From the NCBI GenBank assembly GCA_033065855.1, contig JAVXUO010002525.1:1-64000 (forward strand): 64,000 nucleotides of DNA, written 5' to 3'. The stretch comes from Escallonia rubra. Taxonomy: Eukaryota; Streptophyta; Magnoliopsida; Escalloniales; Escalloniaceae. Below are positions 26,486-40,269 of this stretch, in pieces. The stretch's first letter is position 1. Each line of letters starts with the position of its first letter. The notes beneath the pieces are model-generated. The model saw only the letters and a list, made by a program, of their open reading frames with translations. It had not been told where the DNA came from and ran no database searches. The position numbers were made by a program, and so were the translations under genes.

Positions 26486-27522
26486 CAGGGTTTTAAAAAA
26501 CGGCCGTTACGTATCGTAATGGCCGATTCGTAACGGGTTTTCAGGGGTCCGATACCGTTATACACCGATATACCGGTGCTAGTCAATTTCACAGGCATAT
26601 CGCCGTTACGGAACCGTAACGCCGATAAATTCAAGATATGAGATCTGAAATTTTTGTCTCCTTCCAAGAATTATTGGAGAATTTCCTGACTCCTGCATCT
26701 CCTCCAAGCACCAATCAATTATTGGGAAGAACTACAACCACCAATTTTCCTCTCTACAAGTTCCTCTCCACTTCAACCACCAATTTACAGAAATCACAAA
26801 CATACTAATCATAAAAATCAGAAACAAAGAAAGAACTGATCGGCGTGTAGAAGAACTGAAGCAGTGAAGCCTGAAGGAGAGCACCTGCGGTCCGCCACCA
26901 AGCGCGGCTAGTACATCGGTGTTTGGCTGTCACCGGTGTTGACTGACTTGACTCACCTGGGGGGCTTACTGGTTGGGACTTGGGTGGGTGACTCACGACT
27001 AGGTGGCTGTGAGTGCATGGCGCCGTGTCTGACTGGGGCAGTGTCGCGGTGGGCGCGGGAGATTGGGGTCGGTGACGGCGTGGGAGTCGTGCGTGGGGGG
27101 ACTGTGAGAGACAAAGTGCAGCGAGTCTTTTGACTTTTGAGAGAGAGGCAGAGAGCTTCAATTAAAATGGGTCAAAATTGTCAAATACTCAGATAGTTGT
27201 TTATGACTTACGAACTACACATAATTAGTATTAGATATTTAGATTTTATTACTTCTATCTATTGTTTTTCTCTCTTTTAAAAAGTAAGTGTATGGTTTTA
27301 ACTTGAGATTTTGGCCTAACAATGTGTTTAAAACAAACTTTAAACCATTAAAAGCATTAAAATGAAACATCTTAAGCTCACAACCTTCGTATCATTGAGT
27401 TTTTAAGCATTTGCTAACGGTTAAAAAAAATTTCATAGTCGCGATAACCGATTCCCGTTAATACTCCCGATACCGTTACACCGCGACCGTTACGTATCCC
27501 GATTCTGCGATTTAAAACCATG
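26486..27522. mobile_element. Non-autonomous hAT-type transposon (1,037 bp) in NADK2-like intron 5
   Basis: The left end reads CAGGGTTTTAAAAAACG and the right end, inverted, CATGGTTTTAAATCGC. The 8-bp sequence CGTCTCTC flanks it exactly on both sides (26478-26485, 27523-27530), the target duplication size of hAT elements. Subterminal regions contain repeated CCGTTACGTATC and TAACGG words on both strands. The middle (about 26830-27140) is a GC-rich block without recognisable protein. No transposase was seen. Confidence 0.9.
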
Positions 27523-28010
27523 CGTCTCTCTATCTTTTGTTAAATATTTATTCGCCCACCACCATTCACCTTGGGTTCAAGCCCATCGCCGCATCGTGAT
27601 GCCTGCACATCCAAACATCTTCTAAGCCTTATGATACAGAATTCAACTCGATTTTCTCCTAAAATTTCCTCCAACCAATGTTATGCTCAAAGGATTTGAA
27701 CTCCATTAACTGCTCCGACACCAACACATTAATTCGGTAAACATGACATCTCCATTTGAGATAGACCGCCACATACTCAACTCGCCACACAGATATGCCT
27801 TGCCGCCAAGACCGTCGATCTTGAGTTGTCGGCTGTCGTATTAGGTTGTTTGGTTATTGGTGGTTGCAATAGTTGCAGAGAAGCGATAATGCGTCTGGTG
27901 TTGGGATGAGATGGTGGCCGGATGTGTCTCTCTCTGTGGTAGATTTAATGGGCCATTTATTGTCTCCCCAAGAGTAATATAGAGAAGTTGGTGACCTGTT
28001 GACAGTGGCG

Positions 28011-28220
28011 AATGGCGGCCATAATTATAACGGTCCTAAGGTAGCAAAATTCTTTGTGACGGAAGTTTGGACTCGTAAAAAATTGTTACAATCAGGGCAC
28101 TGTCTCGGAGAGAGGTTCGGTAAAATAGCCGTGTCTGTGAAGATGCGGAGTACCTGCACCTGGGATTGGCTTTGGACTTTCCTGTGCATCATAGGCGGAG
28201 GGCGAAGAAGTCCTCCTTCC
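28011..28220 (+). other. Nuclear fragment of plastid 23S rRNA gene (NUPT) in intron 5
   Basis: The stretch contains universal large-subunit rRNA words: TATAACGGTCCTAAGGTAGC, then GGGCACTGTCTCGGAGAGAG, GTCTGTGAAGATGCGGA, TACCTGCACCTGG, GGATTGGCTTTGG and GGCGAAGAAG. The middle words follow the plastid rather than the mitochondrial or cytosolic rRNA. Several substitutions are present, and a block expected between CACCTGG and GATTGGC is missing, with CCTGG at the junction. It is a decayed copy, not a working rRNA gene. Confidence 0.88.
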
Positions 28221-28695
28221 TTATTTATGTGTTTTCTGGGATTAAGCAGTGTATTATGGTGTGAAAACACCCTTCAAGTTGATTTAAGTTTTGGCTACTA
28301 TTTCAAAATGTTATGTGAATAGTTTCACAGAAATTGCTTGGATAGGGGGAAATGGTATAAAAAAATCTTTAGCTTCTCAAATTGCAGACAATGATGATTC
28401 TTTTCAACAAAGGCTAACCAACTTTCAAATGAGAATCTCTCTCATCTCGTTACGAAACGGACAACAAAAAATATTATCCAATTGGGCGTAATTATAGTAC
28501 AGAAGTAAAAAATCCAGCGGTTAAACCTCCACAAGCAATGTTTTATACTTTTCTTTAATCTCAATATACCAGAAATTTCATTGTATCACTTCTAAAGTTC
28601 GGTCAGTTGTTTCTTGATAGGTTCAAGGCGATGGCGTCATAGTAGCTACACCCACTGGAAGCACAGCTTACTCTACAGCAGCTGGAGGTTCAATG

Positions 28696-30353
28696 GTAAG
28701 CCAGCATTGTTGCAGATTGATTTATAACCTTGTCAAAAGCATCATACCGTGCTAATTCATTTACTTGTAGTCACTACTTTCAGCTTTCCCCCTTTTTCTC
28801 CTTGACTTTCATAAGTTCGTGACTTCTTGAGATAAGATTCTGATTAACTGCCAGTCTTGTCAATCTAGCACCAGCTAACATAACAAGAAGAAAGTACCCC
28901 AGCTTTGATTATGGTAGTCTTCATTGCGTAAGCCATCATCTACTTTATTTAGACGTAGAAACCTGCACTTTCATAATTCTATGATTGCAAGTAACTTCTT
29001 AACTTTTCTGAAACTTCAGCATGGATGCATCGTACATAAAGACGTTGGAGTGCATATTATTTTCTCTTTGTTTGTTTGAAAGATTTCTTAGGAGATTTGG
29101 CCCATGGATGTAATTTTTCTCTCTGTTGTATGGCTATTCAAAGAGGAAGGCGGTTTCCGAAGTACATGCATTTGGTGCCTTTAACAAGTCAACTCCTTAA
29201 GGAATGAATCTTATTGACTGTGTTGGAAGCAAAAGATCTATGGTAGATACAAGGAACATGTTGGAAAGTGTTTTGGGAGGCTTATAATCTTCAGAAGTAA
29301 CTTAAGCTGGGAGCTAGCCATGAAACGTGCTTATTGCAGATGAGAGTATTGTATTTTGAGACACATAGAGCGGGCAAGTAGTGCAAAGCTCGTTAAGATA
29401 AATGTCTTATAATTGTGGCTGTATTAGGATAAATGGATATTAACTGAACATCAAATAAAACAAGTTTTCGTTGTGATGCAAAAGAGTTTTAGTGGCAACA
29501 TTGAAAAAGAAATTTTAGGACCCATTAATATATTCTCTGGACATGTACAAAATAAATAGCTAATAAAGTAAGGTTTTTCAAACAGTTTTAAATCCTTGAT
29601 CGTCATAGACCTTGCCTTTATGCCCATATATATAGCATACTCAAGTTTACTCCGTTTTTTTGTCCGGCCAGATACAATGGTCCAAAGAAGTATAACACGA
29701 GCGTGGTCTACTTTGTGTTGTGATTGCTTTGTCATCTGACTTTTCTTCTTCGTCATTTTCTCCATCTTTGTTCTCCTCGAAAGGAGCTCGTAAAAGCTGA
29801 AGTCACTTCTTGGATACATGGGATTATAGCTAGAGAGTTCAAAATTGTTAAGAGAAAATAGGAGAATTACAATAGAAAGTAGAAAGTCTGAATCCGCGAG
29901 TTACAATCTTCAGTCAGTTGATTTACGGTGAGGATACATCCTAAATTGTAATTGAAGTCGCAGATCAGCACTCTGAACGGCAGCTCGTCACGCCTGATGG
30001 GACGATTACGTGACTTAGGCTTTGGAAAGGGAGTGGAAGGCAGCGCGCTTTGGCTATCTTCAGATACTGTTTTGCTTTGCAAGCAGTCAAATGTTTCGTC
30101 ATGTTGACTACTTCCTCCTTTTTCTCATTTCCTGTCTGTCCACGTAGCCCTTTTTCAGTTGGCATTAAGAAGAAAGAAAAGTAACTAGAATTTGATCTTA
30201 GATATCCAGCACTTTAGTAGAGTTTCCTGATAAACGCCATGTTGGTGCTGCTATAAAGTTCTGCAATCTTATCTTCCACCCAGTTGATTTACATTGGTTG
30301 TTACTTGGTAGATAACAACATTAGTATCTGATTACGACTAACCTGGAATACAG
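28696..30353 (+). other. Intron 6 of the NADK2-like gene
   Basis: GTAAGC donor at 28696 and ACAG acceptor ending at 30353. There are open frames on the minus strand (for example 29451-29819), but they match no family I know and lie in an intron. Nothing else was seen. Confidence 0.7.
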
Positions 30354-30819
30354 GTGCATCCAAACGTTCCTTGCATGCTCTTTACACCAATTTGCCCACA
30401 CTCCCTCTCATTCAGACCAGTTATACTTCCAGATTCTGCACGGCTTGAATTAAAGGTGATTTTGTCCTCATTTGAAGTCCTGCAAACTTTGTTTTACTCA
30501 TGTATCTTATGTTTTTATTACGTTTTGGTTTTGGGTGGGTGGGGAGGCAAGGGATGGGCTAGTGACTGCATATATTAAATTAGCCGACTATCTGCAGGCA
30601 TTTGCTTCTAAACAGATTCCGGAGGATGCACGAAGCAATGCCTGGGTTTCCTTTGACGGAAAAAGAAGGCAGCAACTCTCGAGAGGAGATTCTGTCCGGG
30701 TGTCTATGAGCCAACATCCACTTCCAACGGTCAACAAGTGTGACCAAACGGGTGACTGGTTTCGCAGTTTGGTACGCTGCCTGAATTGGAACGAAAGGCT
30801 TGATCAGAAAGCCCTGTGA

Positions 30820-33533
30820 AGCTTCTGAGAAGCCTTTTCTTCATATACTGTAAATTACTGTACAGATCATAGGTCGAAAGAGAGATAGATAATTCAGCTA
30901 AGAAAGGGTACATACATATATATAAAACAGTAGGGTCTGCCAATTTTTACTGAATTTTGTGTTAGCTCATAAATTTCCCCATTTTTCTTAATGTAATTTT
31001 TGTTCGAGTCTGCTTCATGAAATGCAACGACTGGAAAGAGAAGTACTCATCCTTCCGTTAAGAAAGAAATAAAAATCGTCTCTTGAGACCAGAAAAGGAA
31101 CGACGTTGTGTATTTGAATCTCTGGAGGTGATGATTGTTGATGTCGTGGTCTGTGGTGGAGCAGAATTGAGGGTTGCTATGTGGGTGGGGAAGAAAAAAG
31201 ACGAGGGCAATTATGGCAGCACAAAGGTCTAATTAGACAATATAATTAACTGGAAGTCATAAAATGCAAATCAGAAATGCAAATGCAGTAGCAGAATATG
31301 CATATTTAGGATCCTTTACTTTTGCACGAGATAGCCTTCCAAAAAACTAAGGCGGATTAGTGACATGGTGGTAATGGAAAACCTCAGCATCCCAACAAAG
31401 TACCCCTGCACATTGGTACGAAGAGAAATCGAAAATTTATCTGAAATGGAGAATAGTTTCTGTCCCTAACAATGTAGAACAAGCACAGGAACCATTATCA
31501 ACGGACCTACAGATTGGTTTGATTCATACTCAAAACCTAAGACTCCACTTAGAAGCACACAAACAAGCATGCAAAGGCTGAACTGGGTAGATTTGGGTTC
31601 TTACTGTCACTTTCCAGATATGCTGAAAAGGAGAGAGGCCAGTTGTTGGAAGGGCTGTTCTTGGAGGTTCTCCTCTTTGATGAAACCTTTCGTAAGTTAC
31701 TAATGACGCAGAGATTCCTTGCTGAGCTTACCTTTTCGTGTCCGTCAATGATGGTCTGCTTATATTAGTAGCAAAGTAAATTTGTTGTGGTTTTCTCTAA
31801 TTCCTGAGATTTCGATCTTGAAGATTTTGATTTTGGAAAGGGTACGTATATCACAGAGCACCAGCTTATACTTGTCAAGGGCCTGAAACACCACCTTCTT
31901 CCCTCTACTTCTTACTAATTTTCTTGTTTATCTGCAAGTAAACGAATGGAGAACTAGAAGGGTCAAATTTGCAAGGGATCATCTGCTGTTTAAAGGCAAA
32001 AAAACTGGAAGTCCGAACAAAATCTCTACAAACCGAAAGAAAATGAAGGAGATCGCTCCTATCGTAGACTAATTCACCTTCTATAGCTGGTGGAAACTGA
32101 TTTTTTTTTCCAGCCGAACAACTCCTATTGTATTAATAATCTGATCTGGAACCCCGCAGTCTACCGAATTGGCTCCAAGAGTATCCCTATTCCTCTACAC
32201 CTCAGAAACTGTTATCAATCTTAGTTTATAGAAATTGACTTCATGCTGATTTGTTTTCCAAACCTGGCGTCCAACTGATATTTAATTGACTTCTGACTTT
32301 ACTCCTTGAAGATATCATATAAGTTTCAGTCTTTGTCAAAGTTGTTTGAAAATTATAGTAACAGGAATTTGACTCTATGGGTGTTGCAGCCTCCACGTTT
32401 TTAAATTGTTTTGCTTGAAATAGGAAAAAACAAGTGATGCGGGTTGTCAACATATTTTGTCCCTTGGGTTCTAGTTCTACATTTAGATAACTCTCCTCTC
32501 TGTATTTGCAGTAGCCCTTATCAGTTTATGATGCTTTCTTGAACCTAATTCTTTTAAGGTGGTTTCTATGACATTTGATAGAAGACATTAGTTTTTTGTC
32601 ATAAACCATTATCTCCTTCTCATTAACTTGATAACACCTTGCACTTCATCCTGGCCACTGGAGAGTTATTGTTATCGGAATACAGTCTAGAAATAGTTGA
32701 ATGTACGAAGCCTTAACCTTGAGCAGCTCTGTTCGATATAAAATATCAATAACCCTGATACAAAATGAAAGGTACACAAAAGTTCTGTAACTGAATAAAC
32801 AAGGAAACATCTGATGGAACATGCTGCATAATTGGACCTAAAAGTGTTTCTTAATAATAGAAGTCTGAGAGGGACGGAGTAGCTGTCAAATCACATAATA
32901 CTACCTACAGTTGGCCTCGACAGACTCCAAACAATGTTACAACAGGCTCTGATATGCCAGTCGAACCATGAGGGTTGTACAGCTGAGTGTGCCTAGCAAG
33001 AAAAAACCAAGTTTATTCTTGTAGACTAAGGGCAAGGCATGACAGGAGTACTATGAACTAAGGGCCGGGATTCAGATGATATTTGTTATACTAGCTGTAA
33101 ACTAGATTATCTTACAACTAAGATTAGACATTTAAGGTAGCACGTGGTTCATAGCATTGTAGAAAGCCAGCCAGATGCAATTCCTTAAAAAACATTGCTA
33201 ATAAGAGTACTGGAAAAAGTACTTCTGATGATCTGAAAATTTACAAAGCAAAGAGTACAAGTACATTAAGCACCCAGAATTACAAAAAGGGTAACAACCA
33301 TAAGAAAACAAGCACATTAAACCTCACACTTAAGCTTACTGTCCTCTTCTACATTTGTAGATGCAGAATGACAAGCCAGAACTATAGCATTTACCCACTT
33401 TGGCAAATATTACCCCTACTTATAAACCCAAAAAGGAACAAAAGGGGGGATAACTGCATAAACATCCCTCATACTATGGCAAGTTTAGGCGATATCCCCT
33501 CATTCTACATTACCATTCCGCATATATGGATTT
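30820..33533. other. Intergenic between two convergent genes (NADK2-like + and ACC oxidase -)
   Basis: It begins with the likely 3' UTR of the NADK2-like gene and ends with the 3' flank of the minus-strand ACC oxidase. No coding region, RNA gene or terminal-repeat element was recognised in the 2.7 kb. Confidence 0.6.
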
Positions 33534-35360
<1,827 letters not shown>

Positions 35361-35403
35361 TTACTGACTTGGAAAGGTTGTGGTGATGGAGGAGGTTGGC
35401 AAG

Positions 35404-35414
35404 CCTATTTATAG
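35404..35414 (-). promoter_or_regulatory. TATA box of ACC oxidase
   Basis: CTATAAATAGG on the minus strand, 104-114 bp upstream of the ATG, is a close match to the plant TATA consensus. The duplicate at 62427-62437 is unchanged. Confidence 0.8.
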
Positions 35415-35829
35415 CCATTTTGTTAGGCTTCCCGCCACCTTGGATGTCAACTCTTAATATTTTAGCTGTTAATTTCAAGTTTAATACAGGGTAGCCGCTG
35501 GTCTAAGGTGTTGGACGGTGAGATGGTATAAAATTATAAACAAGGTCAATGTTCTGTTAGGTATTGGTAACCCACAACAGAAGCATATATACACCTTCCG
35601 CCTTCAGGTGAGGCATTCTCATTGCTTTACATGTCTTTCTATACTCTTCACTTTTTACAACCCCAAGTGTTAACTTACCCAACTATTCGGAATGCAATAT
35701 ATTGCTCTCGCTAAACTAATTAATTTGTCAGAATATATATATAGGGCTATCAATGGGACTTTTAATGATTTTTCCAACAATAACAAACTATTTTTTTATA
35801 ATTTTCTCATTCAGTCCCACTACAAGAAA

Positions 35830-36200
35830 ACAGAGTTTTAGTGACGGAAATTTCCGTCACTAAAAAGGCAATTTCCGTCACTAAAAGTTTTAGTGACGGA
35901 AAATTCCGTCACACGATTCCGTCACCTATACCCTTGTCACTAAAAAGGTAGTGACGGAATTAACGATTCCGTCACTAAATTCAGTGACGGAATGGAGACA
36001 TTTAGTGACGGAAAATTTCCGTCACTAAAGGTATTTTATATTTCGAATATCTTTTTTTAATTTCGTATAAAACAATTGGTGACGGAAAATTCCGTCACAT
36101 GAAATACGTCACTAAAATAAATGGTGACGGAAAAATTCCGTCACTAAAGGTATTTTATCAATGTTTTATGCTTTTAGCGACAAATCATAAGCGTCGCTAA
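35830..36200. repeat. CACTA-2 left subterminal repeats
   Basis: At least ten copies, in both orientations, of a motif near TTTAGTGACGGAA or TTCCGTCACTAAA. Confidence 0.85.
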
Positions 36201-37934
36201 AATTATAAAACAAAAGAAGTATAGTTCCGCCTATTTTTTCAAATCCCATTTTTTTTCTCAAACCTGTATACAACAAATCGATCAACTCATCAAGCACACA
36301 AAATCCATTACTACATCAAACACACAAAATCCATTACTATATCAATCTCCACAAAATCCATTAACACAATATCAATTACCATATCAACCTCCACAATTTC
36401 CATCAACACAAACTCCACAAAACCATTAACACAAACTCCACAAGTCCACAAACACATAAAATACCAAGTCCAACACAAATCCTAAACTATCATCCTTAAA
36501 AGAGCCTTCATTCTTATCATCAGCCAACACTTGCACAACTGCTTTTAATCTAGCAAAATGAATGACTGCTTCAAACCTGCAGCACAAACATGATACGAGT
36601 ATAAGAATAAGTCTTACACCAAGAATTAGATCCTCTCCCCAACCATGACTCCCAACACATGCTGTTTCAGATTAAGAAGTAGGTGAAGTACAAAGTGATT
36701 AGCTTGGAAAAAGGTTGAAAGCTAACACCCTCAACAAGCAGTTGTACTGCTTAGAATCTTGATCACTCTAATTTGCACTACTTTTCTTTATTTCTTCTCT
36801 TTGCGCGAGTTAGTGAACCGATCGAGATAATCATGTGTAAATATTATATATGCTCATCTAATAATAAAAGGCCCTTGTTGTAATCTTGATTACAACTACA
36901 AATAACATAAAAACTTAACAGCTAGAGAACTGGCGAATTTAGAGAGAAAAGAAAGACTTATATTGATTGTTCCATGTATATCCCCTTCCTTTCTTTTGTT
37001 TCTTCCTTATAAACCCTGCAAAACTTTGCCCCCAAAACAAGATCTCTTAAGAAAATAAAGTGGAAAATGAAAAAGAAACAGGAAATTAGAAACAGAAAAC
37101 AAAATCGAAACCACTTCGACAGATTTATCAGATTCAAGTTAGGAATATGGAGAAAATAATAATCCATGTAATCTAGTTAGGAATAACGTTAAAGCTTCAA
37201 AATTTCTAAAGAAGAAGTCTTAACATGATTGACACTAACTAGTCTGCAGATATACAAAATTTAAACAAAACAATATGAAGAGAATAAGAGAGGCAGGGAC
37301 CTCTTTTTCTATATATCAAGAAAATCTAGACTCTTAAAGTACCCTAGCAAGAAACTGCTCACTGCATAAGGGCGCCCAATCTGGGATGTGGATACAATTA
37401 TATAATAATGTAGCGAAGAATTGAAATACTTAATGAATGAAGAGCATTAGAAAGGTAAGATGAAGTTTCGACATGCACAAAACTTATTAGTGTTTATACC
37501 GATATAATTCATGTAGCTGCCATGGTACACTACAAGAACTCCAGCAATCCAATAGAATATTTGGCCCAAGATCAGTTACATGTACCTTACAAGCTACCAG
37601 CTTTCCCCAATGCAAGAGAACATTCAAATAGTTCTCTTGTGAATTGATGAGTCCATATAGTTCTTGATGATTGATAGAAATTCTATGAGCAAACAGAATC
37701 CAATAATAAGCAAAAAATGACGAAATCAAGCAAATTGTTCCAGTGAGAGAGAAGATAAGTACGATACCTCTGTCATGGCTGCGGATTGGATGCCGGAGGG
37801 AGGGGTCGGCAGTGAAAGATCGAGAGAGAGGCAGTGGATGTGGGGGGCGAAGGTGAAAGATCGGCCGGTGGTCCGGTGGAGTGGAGTGACCGGAGGACAG
37901 AGCCACGTAGGTCTTATTCTTCAGAACAAACAAG

Positions 37935-38160
37935 ATGCAGCAGAGGTGGCCGTCCGTCGGCGTGTAGCGATAGCGGCGGCCGGCGTCAGCAGAGGTGGTC
38001 GTCCGTCAGCAGAGGTGGCCGTCCGTCGGCCGGAGATCTACTAATCTAGATCCCAACGAGCTGTCGCGACTCGCGTAGATCTCCGGAATCCCAGTTGCAG
38101 CTCGCCGTGCGCCGCTCGCAGCTCGCCGTGCGCCGCTCGCAGCTCGCCGTTCGCGGCTCG
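37935..38160. repeat. GC-rich internal tandem repeats in CACTA-2
   Basis: First, a unit near CAGCAGAGGTGGCCGTCCGT occurs about three times between 37936 and 38030. Then a 21-bp unit (start CAGCTCGCCGTGCGCC) is repeated three times at 38098-38160. The long open frames here come from the repeat structure and GC content rather than a recognised protein. Confidence 0.8.
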
Positions 38161-38404
38161 AGCTCGCGGTCTCGTCGTGGCTTCGGGCTTACAGCTGGTT
38201 GTCCATCTCTGTGGCTTCCTTGGCCGGCGGTGACGGAATGGGGAGAAAGGGAGGGGGCCGATGAGAATTTGGGGAGAAAGGAGGCGGCGGGAGGAGCTCA
38301 AAGAGATGGAGGGATAATGAAAAGAAAAGAAAAAACCCTAATTTTTACATTTGGGGATTTTTCCAAAACTAAAAAAAAAACAAAAAATAATTAAAATTAG
38401 AATT

Positions 38405-38636
38405 ATTAGTTTTAGGTGACGGAATTTTAGTGACGGAGCCAATTCCGTCACTAAAAGTCTTTTAGGTGACGGAATTTTAGTGACGGAGCCAAATTCCGCC
38501 ACTAAAAATCTGTTTTCTTAACATTGGTTAGTTTATGTGACGGAATTTTAGTGACGGAGCAAATTCCGTCACTAAAAGCCTTTTAGGTGACGGAATTTTA
38601 GTGACGGAGCCAAATTCCGTCACTAAAAACCTGTTT
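38405..38636. repeat. CACTA-2 right subterminal tandem repeats
   Basis: Four copies of a unit of about 50-60 bp contain GTGACGGAATTTTAGTGACG followed by the inverted word TTCCGTCACTAAAA. Each unit can fold on itself. Confidence 0.85.
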
Positions 38637-39153
38637 TCTTGTAGTGTCCGTCTTTTGTATTTAAGTTTGTTTTGCATATGACATAGATGTCATGTTTGAT
38701 ACCATGTCCTATAGCAAACCCTGTTGTAGTGGGCTGTTGCCATGTGTCATAGGAAATCAATCCATGTCTTAGAGTCTATTGCCCTAACAGTGGATAAAAG
38801 AAAAAAGATCTTTATGTACATTGAAGGCGTACATGTCAATTATCGGTAATTAACATGTTATGGACTCATTGTATAGGTGGAGATGAGCTTGGGGTATACG
38901 TGTGATCACATAGCGCCCTGGTGTATTATACTACACCCTAATCTACTGGATTTTACACCGATCTTAAAATCGTTTAAACACTGAGAGATCTATAGAAAAA
39001 AGTGTTAGAAGCCTCATTTAGTTATAGGCTGTACCTAAATGGGTCCATGATATGTTATCGATAATGTGCCAAGCGGCAGAGAGTTTGAATTTGATAAGCG
39101 TCAGAATGCGAGTTTGAATTGGATAAGCGTCACAATGCGAGTTTGGAAGGCAC

Positions 39154-40261
39154 TAGATATAGCAATTTGATCCGCACTTGGCAGATATTCGACCCGCCCC
39201 AATCCTATAGGAACGGTCTCTTTTTTTTTCTTTATTAACGTTGATTGGGTTATGGAGTGTGTATGATAGTTAATTTTAAAACCCGTAACGGGTACAGATC
39301 ATTTTGGTATCTAATATAACCATCCCGTTATCCGACTCAACTCGCCCCGCATATAATAAATCCTTAATCTGATCCTAAGGTGCAATCTTAGTCATCCATC
39401 TTGCTCATATAAATAAAGGATCACAAACCTTAGCCACTATTTCTCTTTCTCTTGTTCTCTCTTTTCCCCCGTCACACACACTCACCCATTGGCACGTCTG
39501 CTCTCCGCTGCATGGTCACCTCCTTCACAGACCACCTCAACACTTCCACTCGTCCACCGTTCTCCAATTGATTCCATATGTAATCAGACAAGGAGCTCAA
39601 TGAACCCCAGTAGCATTCGATTCTATATCTAATAGGTGAATTGCCATTTCAAGGATGGCGGCTTCTAGATAGCTGGACCAGCTCTCTCGTCTTTCACTCG
39701 ATGTAACTATTTTACTCACTGTCATCTTGTTCTCAATCTATAGTGTGACTTAAGTGGATTGCCCCACTTGTATGCAGGTTGGTCGTGTGGTGAGTTAGAT
39801 TTAGTGGCTGACGGTGGTGGAGGTAGGAGGCCATTCGTCGTTGGTTGCTCGTTCTCTAAGATGGTGGTCGCTAGTTGGTTGTTCGTCGTTGTTTCGATTG
39901 AGCTAAGAACTCTTGGTGAATGCGACTATGTTGGTGTCCTGCAGTGGTCAATGGCAGTGTGATGACCAGCGGTGGCTTCTGGCTCAGCGGTCATGGTGGT
40001 GACATGTGGTGTTGACTGCTTGTAATATGTATTTCTATTGGTTTTAGAAAGAAAAAAAAAGACACTAAATTACAATTCAAGCTAGGGTGGATCTGGGTGA
40101 GTTCGAATTTTTTTTTTTAAAGTATGTCGGATCGCTGATGGTATTCCCATCCCTTGACCCGTTGGCGGGGCGGGACAGAGTCATAGTCGTGTTTGTAGGC
40201 TACCAGGGCGGGTACGAATTTGCATAATATTCGCTTTCGACTAGCCCCATTGTCATTCCTA
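39154..40261. mobile_element. hAT/Ac-like non-autonomous transposon, 1,108 bp
   Basis: The right end, inverted, reads TAGGAATGACAATGGG. The left end reads TAGATATAGCAATTTG here and TAGGGATGGCAATTTG in the duplicate copy (63361), close to the TAGGGATGAAA ends of Ac-type hAT elements. The right flank TTAGGCAT (40262-40269) matches the left flank TTAGGCAC preserved in the duplicate (63353-63360) at 7 of 8 bases, an 8-bp target duplication. In this copy the left flank is partly deleted. Both ends are rich in CCCGCC/GGCGGG words. No transposase was seen. Confidence 0.75.
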
Positions 40262-40269
40262 TTAGGCAT

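Larger units (their letters stand above)
21605..30819 (+). pseudogene. NADK2: Plastid-type NAD kinase (NADK2-like), eight exons, probably a pseudogene
   Basis: NADK2 phosphorylates NAD to NADP in chloroplasts. Exons by splice sites and similarity: 21605-21804, about 23110-24913, 25424-25545, 25643-25783, 25878-26102, 28621-28695, 30354-30455 and 30616-30819. Catalytic landmarks are present: CLGGDGVIL (exon 4), LNEIVVDRGSNPYL (exon 5), TPTGSTAYSTAAGGSM (exon 6), and the C-terminus ending NWNERLDQKAL. The N-terminal part includes the tyrosine-phosphatase-like stretch IYLHSKEGVWRTSAM. Breaks: exon 1 changes frame between FGFGF (frame of the MNRY start) and VLSAELSK; exon 2 lacks about 20 codons after DIAEIEAFW and returns in another frame at GECSVSYDF; frames change again near 23930-24240; exon 4 lacks one base before the conserved NLGSLGFLT block, which is readable only in another frame. 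Exons 5-8 are clean. This is either a recent pseudogene or a gene hit by deletion plus assembly indels. The missing 20 codons cannot be a homopolymer error. Confidence 0.88.
35818..38646. mobile_element. Non-autonomous CACTA transposon, 2,829 bp, recent insertion
   Basis: Perfect 16-bp terminal inverted repeats CACTACAAGAAAACAG lie at both ends. The 3-bp duplication TCC is at 35815-35817 and 38647-38649. The duplicated locus has a single TCC (62832-62834) at the same place and no element, which fixes both ends exactly. Subterminal DNA on both sides is filled with TTTAGTGACGGAATT words and complements. No transposase domain is present. The interior has an AT-rich half (36200-37750) and a GC-rich half (37770-38300) with internal tandem repeats. 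It would depend on an autonomous relative. The big CACTA in this window uses a different subterminal word (TTTAGCGACGG), so it is probably not the direct partner. Confidence 0.97.

Noticed and set aside
27999-28322. A 107-codon open frame over the rDNA scrap
   Set aside because: The DNA is recognisable as plastid 23S rRNA sequence, so the frame is accidental.
29451-29819. 122-codon minus-strand frame in NADK2-like intron 6
   Set aside because: Lys-rich sequence of no recognised family, inside an intron.
37487-38394. Long open frames on both strands in the small CACTA
   Set aside because: They overlap each other and run through GC-rich tandem repeats. No conserved domain was seen.
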